DNA of 64,000 nucleotides from Nissolia schottii (taxonomy: Eukaryota > Streptophyta > Magnoliopsida > Fabales > Fabaceae): contig QANU01056336.1 in the NCBI GenBank assembly GCA_003254905.1, positions 240,140 to 304,139 of the forward strand, given 5' to 3'. Numbering within the stretch: the first letter of the stretch is position 1; each line of letters begins with the position of its first letter. Both the position numbers and the translations under genes were made by a program. This document shows positions 24,764-44,483 of the stretch, piece by piece. A model generated the notes under the pieces. The model was not told the DNA's origin and did not search any database. It saw only the letters and a program-made list of their open reading frames with translations.

Positions 24764-25351
24764 GAGGAGTGTATATAAGTAGGAGGACTCATAGCTAGGC
24801 CCATTGTTTTAAGGTTTTGAATCAAGATGTAGCATTTGACCTACTTGTGCGATTTCTTACTTACCCCATTGATATTGATCTCCCCATATTAGGGTTCCCC
24901 CTTTCTAACAAATAGTATTAGAGTCAACGATTTGGATCAGGCTGATAGAGTATTGGAAAATGTCAGTCATTGGATATAGGTGTGAGATCCCTTTTGTCAA
25001 TAGTCTTATCAATAATGTGGAGGTTGGGTGACATGTTTCATCGTGTGAAGTTACAAGTGAAGAGCGTAACTCTTGTTAACGCCACTAAATACTTAGACTA
25101 ATGGGCTTTTGCTAAAGAGGGAGCACACCAATGTTGGGTCTCACATTGAGGGAGATTGATGAGTTTTAATTTGAGTGTAGAAAGTCTCACATAATTTAAT
25201 AATGAATTAAGTAGAGTGTATATACATGTGAAAACCCATAAATTTATTACCTTAAGATTTTTGGTCAAAACGTGACATCCAATCCGCTTGTATGATTTTT
25301 CACTTAGTCTATCAGTGTTATTTCCTCAAATTATGGGCTCCCCTCCAAGCA
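24764..25351 (+). mobile_element. TRIM-like small LTR element (fossil)
   Basis: Two related terminal repeats flank a noncoding interior of about 220 bp: one about 24764-24910 (partial) and one 25132-25351 starting TGTTGGGTCTCAC. After the first repeat comes aatagtattagagtc, a decayed tRNA-Met primer-binding site. Before the second is a purine-rich aaagagggag tract. No coding sequence exists, as expected for TRIM elements. It is old, to judge from the divergence of the repeats. Confidence 0.5.
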
Positions 25352-25411
25352 TAAAGATTCTATAAAAAAATTGAGATAAAAATTCGAAGTAGTAGGATGT
25401 AGAAAAAAATT

Positions 25412-25546
25412 CTCTAAAGTGAATCCCAGGTAAAGAGAAGAATCTCACAATTGGATTAATAAAGTATTAAATGAGATTCATTTTTTTTACTTTATTGATC
25501 CAATTGTGAGATCTTTAACTTTATCCTCTTAAATAAAGATTTCACT
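25412..25546. repeat. Hairpin MITE
   Basis: The arms ctctaaagtgaat..atctcacaattggat and their inverted counterpart in ttgatccaattgtgagat..atttcactctagag pair over about 55 bases. The loop is T-rich. Family not identified. Confidence 0.6.
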
Positions 25547-25559
25547 CTAGAGGCTTTTA

Positions 25560-26400
25560 AAGAATTCTTGTCCAAATATTTTAGGTTAAATGACTAATTT
25601 AGTCTCTATTAAATTATTGACCGAACGATTTAGTTATTGTCAAATTTAAATGTAGACTAAATTAATCATTTATACTTAGTTAAACTTCATAAATATGATT
25701 AAAAAATATTTTTAAAAATATAGTGAAACACATAATTATAAAATGTGGCTAAGCACGAAATAATTAGTTTATGGTGGTTTCTCACCTACTCCATGGGATT
25801 TATACTCCATTCTACTTAGTTTATCAATTTTTGATAATTTTTATAATAAAATTCATCAAATTTTGTTATTATTTCATATTATATATGATTGTAATAAATT
25901 CTTCATTATTCAATAGAGCCAATTTATAAGAAGTTTAGAGATTTGTGAATCATTTGAACTTACGATACACCTCTCTACAAATATTGTATTAAAAAATAAT
26001 AATTATTACATTAAATTATATAATCTACTAATATGTTACATTAAATAATAAAATAATAACAAAATTTAATAAATTTAGTTATAAAATTTATCAAAAATTG
26101 ATAAATTAAATAATATGAAATATTTTATTTTATTTTTAAAAAAAACCACCTTAATTTATCCCGAGGCGCAAATATAAAAAGAATAAAATTGATTAATAGA
26201 TTCCGTTCTGATTGTGATTTTCTGCAAATAAAAAGTCCGCTTGAATGAACTGTCAGATTACATTGGTCCACCAGCACAAACCTTGATGCCTGTGGAAAGT
26301 TGGTACAAATCTAGAAAAGCGATTGTCCCACACTTCCAAGATTGGCCTCCTTTGTCCCACATTTATACTGTTACTTGATTGCCACTTGTTGTCATTGGTT
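25560..26400. other. AT-rich intergenic DNA upstream of the PEC-like gene
   Basis: No gene seen up to about 26200. The last part becomes less AT-rich (ggtggcgccgctt near 26415) and then CT-rich (26499-26510). This is probably the core promoter and 5' leader of the ion channel gene. Confidence 0.4.
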
Positions 26401-26533
26401 GTTGTACGTGGTTCGGTGGCGCCGCTTAGTGCTTTCTGTTATGCTTCCTATCACATCAATGTATTGTGATCAGACCCTTCATCTCTGCTTCTGACCTCTC
26501 TCTCTCTCTCAGAGGGGATAGAGAGGAGCCACC

Positions 26534-36337
<9,804 letters not shown>

Positions 36338-36882
36338 ATTCATGAGGCTTTCAATATATAGTTAACAAAAACTCTGATCCTTGAAAACAAAGGCCATTAA
36401 TTTATCAAGGTGATTTGATTATGATACAACATTCTTGTGTTACATTCTAAGCATCGAGAATAAATTGGGTTTAACCACTTAGCTTCATGGCGGGATCTTA
36501 AACTTTAAAATCCAGCTGAAGTACCTTGTGGTTAAAGCAAAAGCGTATGCCTGATCGCTAACATTCAGACTGTAGGAAATTGTGAAATCTTGTAAAAATT
36601 GAATAAATCTGTAATATTCTTTTTTGGGCATCAAAATGAATTGTATATTACTCTCCTCTCTTGTTTGGTACCGCGGTACGTGTTCTTTCTTCACGTTGAA
36701 CGCAAAAGCTGGGAATTGATGCTTAACTTCTTGTACTACAAAATATGCGACAAACATTATACCTTCCATACAGGAAGGACGGACCCAGGATGAGTATAAG
36801 AGGCTGAAAATAAATATTTGTAATATTAAATAAATATTATTATATGTACTATTAAATAAATATCTCATAGTTAATGTCATAA

Positions 36883-36883
<1 letters not shown>

Positions 36884-36924
<41 letters not shown>
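36884..36924. repeat. (AT)n microsatellite
   Basis: About 20 AT units inside the hAT-type MITE. A matching (TA)n tract at 37037-37066 lies beyond the gap. Confidence 0.95.
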
Positions 36925-36935
<11 letters not shown>

Positions 36936-36970
36936 TAATCAGATATAATCATACAGTTTATACAATTAGC

Positions 36971-37036
36971 NNNNNNNNNNNNNNNNNNNNNNNNNNNNNN
37001 NNNNNNNNNNNNNNNNNNNNNNNNNNNNNNNNNNNN
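36971..37036. other. Assembly gap (66 N)
   Basis: Unknown bases between two AT/TA microsatellite tracts, within the hAT-type MITE. Confidence 0.99.
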
Positions 37037-37073
<37 letters not shown>

Positions 37074-37645
37074 AAATTTTCATGGGTTAAGGCCCCTGCT
37101 CGCCCCCTAGGTCCGTCCCTACTTTCATAGTTTCATATTGCATGAACATCTAATGGTTTTTTAGTGCTAATTTTCTCTATATATACCAAATTTAAACTTG
37201 AGACCTTAATTATGAAATAAAAAATCTAAAAATTGTTTAAATCAATCAAATGTAAATATATATTGATTAAAAATATGTAACTTTGTTAACTCCAACATAA
37301 ACAAAAAATGTTTTCAGTTTGGTCATTTAGCATTTTTTTCCCTTTTAACTTGGTATTATACATTTTAAATCGTTATCAATTTGGTTTCCTTACTATCAAA
37401 CTGGACATACCGTAAAAATTAAGCCATAATTTTCTCATATCAAGTTCGATTGAGTTAAATTATGTATCATTTTTAAGTAAAAAAACAAAATCTACACCTT
37501 TCATGAAGACTCAAAGAATTTGGGGTTCAAACAATGTTTGAAAATGATAGTTTAAATAAAGGGGGAGGACCAAATTAATGGTAAAAGGATTAAAATGATA
37601 CCAATTTAAAATGTAGATGATCAAAATAGACAATAAAAGAATTAA

Positions 37646-37900
37646 GGGTTAATATCCTATTTCATCGCTGGACTTTACACTGTTATCTTAGTTGGTCTCT
37701 CAACTTAAAAAAGTGACAGGTTAGTCTCTAATTGTCCTAAGTAGTCCATGAACAATCTAACAATTACCTCTTAGGACAAGGGATAAAGACTAATGGGTCC
37801 AACGTTTATAAAGTATAGGGACTAACCTGTCACTTTTTTAAGTTAAGAGATTAACTAAGACACAAGTGTAAAGTCTAGGAACCAAATAAGGTATTAACCC
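37646..37900. mobile_element. Mutator-type foldback MITE with 9-bp duplication
   Basis: The arms are long inverted repeats of about 100 bases starting GGGTTAATATCC and, in reverse, GGGTTAATACCTTATTTGG. Both contain cttaaaaaagtgacaggtta or its complement. The flanks are identical 9-mers, AAGAATTAA at 37637-37645 and at 37901-37909. A 9-bp duplication is the mark of Mutator-superfamily transposition. Confidence 0.85.
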
Positions 37901-38344
37901 AAGAATTAAATTAGGTTCGTTTGGATTGACTTTTGAAAAATGTATTTGTTTTTACTTAAATTCTTATTGTATAGCTTTTTTCTAAGCGTTTTATTTTTAT
38001 TTGTAATATATTTTTACTACAAACCACTTATGTTACCACTTTTTTTTAGAAGTAGAGCACTACCAACTTTTTTTATAAAAAAAATGATATTTTAGCTTGT
38101 TTTCTTTAAGTACCTTTTTTAGTTGTATTTAAACAATTGTTTTAGCCTATTTTATGCAAGGAAAATGTCAAGTTTTAGTCATGCAAATAAAAAGAAAAAC
38201 TTGTCTTTTAAGAGTTTTACTCTAGTATGCCGTCAATGGGAGTTGGAATTAAGATCAAATTTTACAAGTTCTACCTCATGATTTTATTGATATTATTATA
38301 TTTATTAAGACCACTGAAAATGCCTAGAGTCTAAATGAGATTTG

Positions 38345-39375
38345 CAGGCTCCCAACTATGAATGAGAAATTTAGTATTAAATCGGTCTATGAGGTAATCA
38401 GAGGTAACAATAGTGATAGCAATATATTGTTTGCTTCTATTTGGAAGATTGCAGGTCCCAAAGAATCTGAGCCTTTATGTGGGTGATTTCTCTTGGAGCA
38501 CTGCTTACCAATAAATCTATAAGTCTGAGGGGTATGACTATAGGTCCTAGTTGCCCGATTTGTGGATTAAATGAAGAATCTATACTCCATATATTTCGTA
38601 ACTGTAATGTTGCAAAAATGACACACTTTTTCCCCGAAAGCGTTTAAAGACAGAATCGAGGATAACATCATGACAAGTACTCCCTCCCATGCATAAAGAG
38701 GTTGCATGGCCTTTTTTTTTTTGGTTACTACATGCAGTACTTTGTGGCAAGTTAGGAATGAGTGGATGTTTGATAATTGCAAAGTTTTGAGGATGAATTG
38801 GCCTGGTATGTTTATAACAGTGGTTAAGGAATACAACCAAACTTTTCTGCAGGTTGCTCATGATCATAACGTAATTCCACCCTATCAAGTGCCCCATATA
38901 GCTTTGTCTGCATTAGGTGAAAGTGAATGTCGATGGGTTGGTGCTTAACCATGGCAAGTCATCCGCAAGTAGTGAAATTATTAGGGACTAAAATAGTGAC
39001 TTCATATATACTTTAAGTTATAATCTTGGATCTCGTTCAGTCACTTTTGCTGAGCTATAAGGTGTATTTGTTGACTTTTCTTAGGCAACCCATTTGGGTT
39101 TTCACGTGTTCATTGAATTAGATTTCAAGTGTGTCACTAATTTTATTCAAGTCTCTCAGGATATTAGTAATCCTTGTTCTCCCTTAATGAAAGCTATTTC
39201 TGCTCTTCTAAATGCAGACTTGATGATTTACTCTCGTCATATTTTTTGAGAAACAAATTTTTGTATAGATATTTTGGCTAAACACGATCATAATTTATCT
39301 TTAAACTTTCATACTTTTAATGTTGTTTTGCGTTTTCTTTCTCTTACTTTTCTAGTAGATAATTTCCACGTATAG
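38345..39375 (+). pseudogene. LINE ORF2 C-terminal relic (zf-RVT and RNase H domains)
   Basis: The conceptual translation starts with the zf-RVT region (LPTMNEKFSIKSVYEVIRG, then ILFASIWKIAGPKES). The frame then shifts and reads WQVRNEWMFDNCKVL. It continues into an RNase H-like domain with NVDG (first catalytic Asp), FAEL before GVF, HVFIELDFK (the acidic ELD motif) and DILAKHDHN at the end. Several in-frame stops and shifts break it. The order zf-RVT then RNase H is that of plant L1-type elements. The reverse transcriptase core upstream is absent, so it is a 5'-truncated insertion, the usual LINE outcome. Confidence 0.65.
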
Positions 39376-39900
39376 TGTGATTTGTAATCTTTTGGTTTGA
39401 ACATTATTAGCCCGGTTGTTTATAAAAAAAGAGTTTTACTCTAAAAATGGAAATGTTAGCTAAAAGTAAATTATTAATTTGGTGATAATATTTTTTTTGA
39501 CATCAAATTAATAATAAAAAAATTGGCATTAATTTAATTATATTTTTATTTTATCATCAATTTAGTCTTGAAAAATAATTTTGATATTAATTTAGTCCTA
39601 CTTTAAACTTGAAGTCAATTTTGTTCCATCATTACGTGATGAAATTCAATATTTACAGTAAACTAAAGTTAAATTTAGAAAATTAAATTAAATTAAATTT
39701 ATGTAAAAATTTCTTGTAAGATTAAATGGATTTGAAAATAAAAATTACTATTTATTATTTTTCTTTTCATGAGTATTGTTTTGGGGAAGAAAGAGAGAAA
39801 AGAAAAGGTTTATCTTAATCTAAGTTTCCAATTTTCATTTTTTCCTCCCCAACAAAACTCAACTCTTAAACAACACGCCCTTAGACGGCACACACCTCCC
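39376..39900. other. AT-rich DNA upstream of EFG1
   Basis: 39470-39720 consists of repeated aatttggt/attaatttagtc words, in the style of an old noncoding repeat; a similar piece lies at 58120-58390. No gene is seen. Confidence 0.4.
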
Positions 39901-39935
39901 AAGGCCGCCCCGTCGTTTCGATAACACGCAGCACA

Positions 39936-39944
39936 AAACCCTAA
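39936..39944 (+). promoter_or_regulatory. Telo-box (AAACCCTAA)
   Basis: An exact AAACCCTAA lies 104 bases before the EFG1 start codon. Telo-boxes are enriched near the transcription start of plant ribosome-biogenesis and ribosomal protein genes. This fits the predicted role of the gene. A run of six aatc units follows directly. Confidence 0.55.
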
Positions 39945-39980
39945 TCAATCAATCAATCAATCAATCAAACACATCCAACC

Positions 39981-40010
39981 ATGGGTTCCAATCCCCATTC
40001 CCAACACTGA
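39981..40010 (+). CDS. Upstream ORF (9 residues) in the EFG1 leader
   Basis: ATG-GGT..CAC-TGA encodes MGSNPHSQH and stops 37 bases before the EFG1 ATG, in another frame. Its context aaccATGG is strong (A at -3, G at +4), while the main start has T at -3. If transcription begins upstream of it, this uORF could lower translation of EFG1. The transcription start is not known, so this is tentative. Confidence 0.35.
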   Translation: MGSNPHSQH

Positions 40011-40047
40011 CTGACGTAGGGACACATTGCAGCTACCGCCAGAGTAG

Positions 40048-43000
40048 ATGGCTCACGGCGGCTACAACAAGCGGCGCGTGAGGGAGAACCCCGCGAGCCG
40101 CCGCTCCAGCTCCTCCTCCACCTCCAAGGCGGCACTCAAGCCCAAACCCTCGGTCTCCCTCAAGAACCAGATTCGGTCCGCCGAGCGCATGCTTCGAAAG
40201 CAGAACCTGCCCACGGAGGTGAGGGAGGCGCAGCAGCAGAAGCTCGACGCGCTGAAGAAGCAGCAGGAGATCCACGCGCGCCTCGCAGTGGAGCGCCAGA
40301 TCTTCCTCCGCGACAGGAAGATCAAGTTCTTCGAGAGGAGGAAGATCGAGCGGAGAATCAGGCGCCTCGAGAAGCTGCAGAGAACGGCTTCTTCTTCTTC
40401 TGACCAGGCGCAAGCATCCGAGGCCGCTGAACAGCTTTCCAAGCTTAAGCAAGATCTTCAATACGTTATGGTAATATGTTCTCTGCAACTTTCTAAATGT
40501 TTTTTCTTTTTGGTTAATTTTGATTTGTAATGAGCTTTTTTGGAAATGCGTAGTGTGCTGTTTGCTTTGATAAGTAGCTGGATGTTGTTACATAGAGTTG
40601 TTTTTTATTTACAATGATTTTTTTTTTATTTTTGTGATTTTTAGGAATGTAGAGTTTGGTATTTGATTTGATGAGTAGGTGGATGATGATGTTGCATTGT
40701 TTTGTTTAGTTATCGAGAAAGAATGATGAGGCATTAATGAGGATTTTGATATGGTTCTTTTTTTTTTTGGTTTGGAATTGCAGTACTTCCCCAAGACTGA
40801 GAAGTATGTTCCACTGTTTACTGGAGGTGATGATTCGGAGATAGTTGACAGGAGGAACGGGCTGCGAAAGCAGATTGAAGCCAGATTAGTTGCTGCAGCT
40901 GCAAGTGGCAAGGATTTAGAAGGTTTTTATTTATGATGTGTCTTATTATCATTAATGTTTAAAATGTGAAGTATGCTGTGAGACAGAAATTCAAGTGCGC
41001 GAACTGTTTTTTAATTTGGTAAAGCTGGTCTACCTGCACGGACGTGCGTCATCTTGAAAACCTTTGGAGTTGGTTTTTGTAAATATGCTTTTCATTAGAT
41101 GTTGACAAGATTTGATGTATATGTAAAATTAATCTTCTTTTGGCTATTGTAACAGAGACTGGCAGTGAGGATGATGGCCTTTTGGATCTAAGTGAAGATG
41201 ATTTTTTCAGTGCTGGAAGTTCTAGTGATGAAGCAGATGCAGATGATGAATGGACGGACAAAAGTACAAGGTGGGATGAGATCTTTCAAAACTTTAAGCA
41301 ATTGTGTCACATAACTGAAATCTAACATATGCCCTGCAGTAAGGTAAAAGGAATTTAGAATGTTAAGAAGACCAACTGATCTTGATTGGGATGTTGTTAA
41401 TACTGAAGTGTTAGCAGTGTGTTCATCTATAAAACCATTGGCATTTGTTTGTTAGTAAGCAAAAGTAGATAAATATTCAAGAACCTTTCTGTTTTGGTTG
41501 GTTAAGATGTTGTTAAACATATAACCTGTTTTATTTTGATTAAATCTGAATTATGTATTTTTCAATTTGTTGCAGAGAGCAGGCCTCTAGTGCGTCTGGC
41601 AAAGCAGTATCTGGTGGCATGTCCAGTGATGAAAAAAATCAGGTCTGCAACATGAGCAGTAATTGGTATTGATTTAGTTTCCATAATATCAAAATGGTGG
41701 TCAAATTTCATTTTTATATATCTTCACCCATTTTTATAGAGGCAGATTTCAGCTAGAGCTTTAATGCCCCCTCCTCGACCTTCAAGCAAGAAGTTGTCAA
41801 GGTTTGGGTCCACGTCAGGCCAAAATTCATCTATACAAAGATCTGAGATTTCCACATCCAGCACCACTTCAAATAGCAAAAACAGCTCAGACTTCAAAGT
41901 AAGGGGACCCTCAAGATCAGGAACAGGTCATGGTAGTAGTCTAAGCTCCAACTCTGATGCTCACAAGCCTCATAGGAAGAGAAGGCCTAAGAAGAAAAAG
42001 AAGCAGGTTTATTCTTTTTCTCCCCACTAATATTTATTGCATATTTTCAATTCCCTTGGTTATATTTGTCAGAAATTACCTTTTTAAACACTTGTTCCTG
42101 CTGTTTAGTGACATAATGACATTTCATTGTACTTGAGAGCGAATCCCTTAGCCTTCTCATATCTTTTAGTTTAGTTTCTTACACATTGTTTTTTTGCAAT
42201 CAAATTTGAAATTCCAATATGTGCAAGGAAAAGAATACAAGTCACTGTTTGGCATATTATTTTCAAACCAATATCTTTCCAAAATGTTCTAATAAATACT
42301 TGTATATGCTCCCAAAATGTTCTAAGTAATACTTGTATAAGCTTCCATCTGAGAAAGGTTTGTTTTGGCCATATGATCTTTAGGTCATGGTTTTATCAAT
42401 GGTTGGTTCCCTTTAACGGATTTATAATGGATTGCTCTGTTGTTGTGATCTTTTCCTTCTCCTTTATTTTTGTTGGTCTGTAATCTGTTTTGTAAGATGT
42501 GCTTGGAAGATAATTTCTCTTTTTAGTAATGCTAGGTGTACACCGGTTTTGCTACCACTATACAGTCACCGTGACGTACATGTTATACAAAATGGCACTG
42601 AATGCATAAAACTTTTACAAACATGCACAAACTTTTTCTACACACTCACAAACAATTTTTTACATACGAAACCAAATCAAATCAGATTTGCAGCACATTA
42701 AATAGCGAAAAGTACTTGTCATGTTCTCTCTCGCTCCCTACTCACATTCTAAGCCCATGAACTTACTTGCTACCATGCACAAACATTGCAGATGTACAAA
42801 CTTTTGAACAATCAAAAACAAAACACACGACAGAAACGAAAATGAAAATGAATACAAAGAAGAAAACTTTGGTGCTCATGTGCACAAACTTTTGAATAAT
42901 AATGCACAAACTTTTCTACAAACATACACAAACTTTTTAACAACCAGAAAAACTGCACAGATAAATACGAAAATGAAAACTCTAACTCCATATTGTCTTG

Positions 43001-44483
43001 CGAAGAAGAAAAAAATGAAAAAGAAAAAAATTATATCAAAATAGTGTATGTAATGAAGAAAAACGAACTAGAAAAATTGAACAAATGAAGAAAAAATGTT
43101 TGTAATAAAATAAAAAAAACGAAGAAAAAAAAATGAAGGAAGAGTGAGGGGAGAAGAGAGAAATGAAAGAATAAGAAGAGGAGTGTGAGAGAGTGAGGGA
43201 AGAGGAGAGAGAAAATATACATTTAATGTGGTGATAAAAAGTGGTGTACACAAAGCTTTTTTCTATATTTCTTACAAAAAAAATTTTTAAAAAAAAAATC
43301 TATATTTGTATATGCGATTGTATCCCATGTATGAATGCGTCAAGCATTTATACTTTGCAAACTTACACCTATATACTGATTTATATTTTATTTTTCTTTT
43401 ACTATATTTCGCGGGTAACATTTTATTGGAGCAAAAGGTCTTATAGTCTTAGGAATGTCTTTGAACATTGGTGATGAAGTATTGTCTGCATGTGTTTTAG
43501 AAAAGAGAAAGTTGAGATGGATTCTTGTTTCCTCGTTATTTCTACTTTGAGAGATTCTTTAATAATCCAGAGAACTTTGATGAAGTCATTAGAGATACTG
43601 ATAGTTGGTCATAGGCAAGATTCATTCTGAAAAATCTCAATAATAAATGTGAAGACAGTTTTTGCATTGTACTGAATTAATTTTGTTTGAAGTTGCCTCT
43701 GTCCTATTGTGTACAACTGCAATGTAAATTTTACGGTCAAATTGGTTATGGGAAGAGTGTCAATCTTCACTTTAGGTCTTGCCATATCTTGAGTCCTAAG
43801 AAGGTTCATGTCACTTGACTGACTGGGCTATGCAAATCAGGTAATTTGTGATTGAATTATTTTCCCCCCCTAATACAACTCGCTGTTTCCCAGTCTCCTA
43901 AGCCTCTTTGTATCACATAAGGCTACCTATAGAGGAAACTATTAAAAAAGATTTAGAGGTTAATGATATGCATGAAAACATGGTCCTTGATAGGGCGCTA
44001 TGGCGTCACTTGATCCATGTAGCTGACCTCACGTAGTGGGATAAAGCTCAGGTGGTGGTGTTGTTCACACGTGTCAAATGCTGAAGTACTTAAGTAAAAG
44101 CAGCAATTGGGAGTATAATGTGGAAATTCATGATGAAAAGAGCAATCCTGACTGGCTTTCTTCCAATAGTTTTATTTGGATTTGTTAAAGTATGAACAAA
44201 TCTCCCGTGCGAATAGGGAGGGAGTTGAAGCAGAATTTATGATTGTGTTAGGAATCAATTGAGAAGCTAGTAGGTTCTAGTTCTCCTGTGGAGTACGCAA
44301 ATAAGTATGATGCAGCTTAACGTCAATGCTTATTATTCATGTGTATCTGTGGGCTAATGCTCAAGTCTCTTACATTGTAACACTTGCGAATTTGTTACTT
44401 GTCATCAAATGCATTCAACTTGTTTTTTGAGTTCTTACCTCTGCCTCTAATTGAATATCATATTTCTTCTACTGTAGGCATGA
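40048..44483 (+). CDS. EFG1: rRNA-processing protein EFG1
   Basis: Encodes about 338 residues of the Efg1 family, nucleolar proteins needed for 18S rRNA maturation in yeast. Exons: 40048-40470, 40784-40922, 41156-41270, 41576-41642, 41740-42006 and 44478-44483; all phases agree. Residues about 35-110 form a highly charged coiled-coil (KNQIRSAERMLRKQNLP, then RQIFLRDRKIKFFERRK), followed by QYVMYFPKTEKYVPLF, the family's core signature. A Ser/Asp/Glu-rich acidic tract follows. The C-terminus is basic (HRKRRPKKKKKQ), a likely nuclear/nucleolar signal. The final exon supplies only Ala and the stop. If the 2.47 kb last intron were retained, the protein would end VYSFSPH instead. A telo-box and a uORF lie upstream. 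The family call is firm; the last exon is a model. Confidence 0.88.
42535..43252. mobile_element. TIR element in the last intron of EFG1
   Basis: The left end GGTGTACACCGGTTTTGCTACCAC and the reverse of the right end (GTGTACACC..TTT..CACCAC) are imperfect inverted repeats of about 23 bases. The interior carries about eight gcacaaacttt-type words (42590-42940) like those at 5770-6310, then purine-rich sequence. No target-site duplication is clear, so the superfamily is unknown. Confidence 0.5.
43253..44477. other. Rest of EFG1 last intron
   Basis: No exon recognised. Near 43960-44050 a plus-strand reading gives HENMVLDRALWRHLIHVADLT, resembling the tail of a legume LINE-type protein, but it is short and isolated. 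Confidence 0.35.

Larger units (their letters stand above)
36771..37121. mobile_element. hAT-type MITE interrupted by an assembly gap
   Basis: The left end CAGGAAGGACGGACCCAGG and the reverse of the right end TAGGGACGGACCTAGG form a terminal inverted repeat. Flanks CTTCCATA (36763-36770) and CTTTCATA (37122-37129) form an 8-bp duplication with one difference. The interior holds an (AT)n tract and 66 N. It lies about 430 bases past the PEC-like stop codon. Confidence 0.65.

Noticed and set aside
43031-43253. Ser/Phe-rich minus-strand frames in the EFG1 intron
   Set aside because: Low-complexity purine-rich transposon tail read in reverse.
43960-44050. VLDRALWRHLIHVADLT reading as a gene fragment
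   Set aside because: It resembles a LINE tail from memory, but it is too short and isolated to annotate as a gene.
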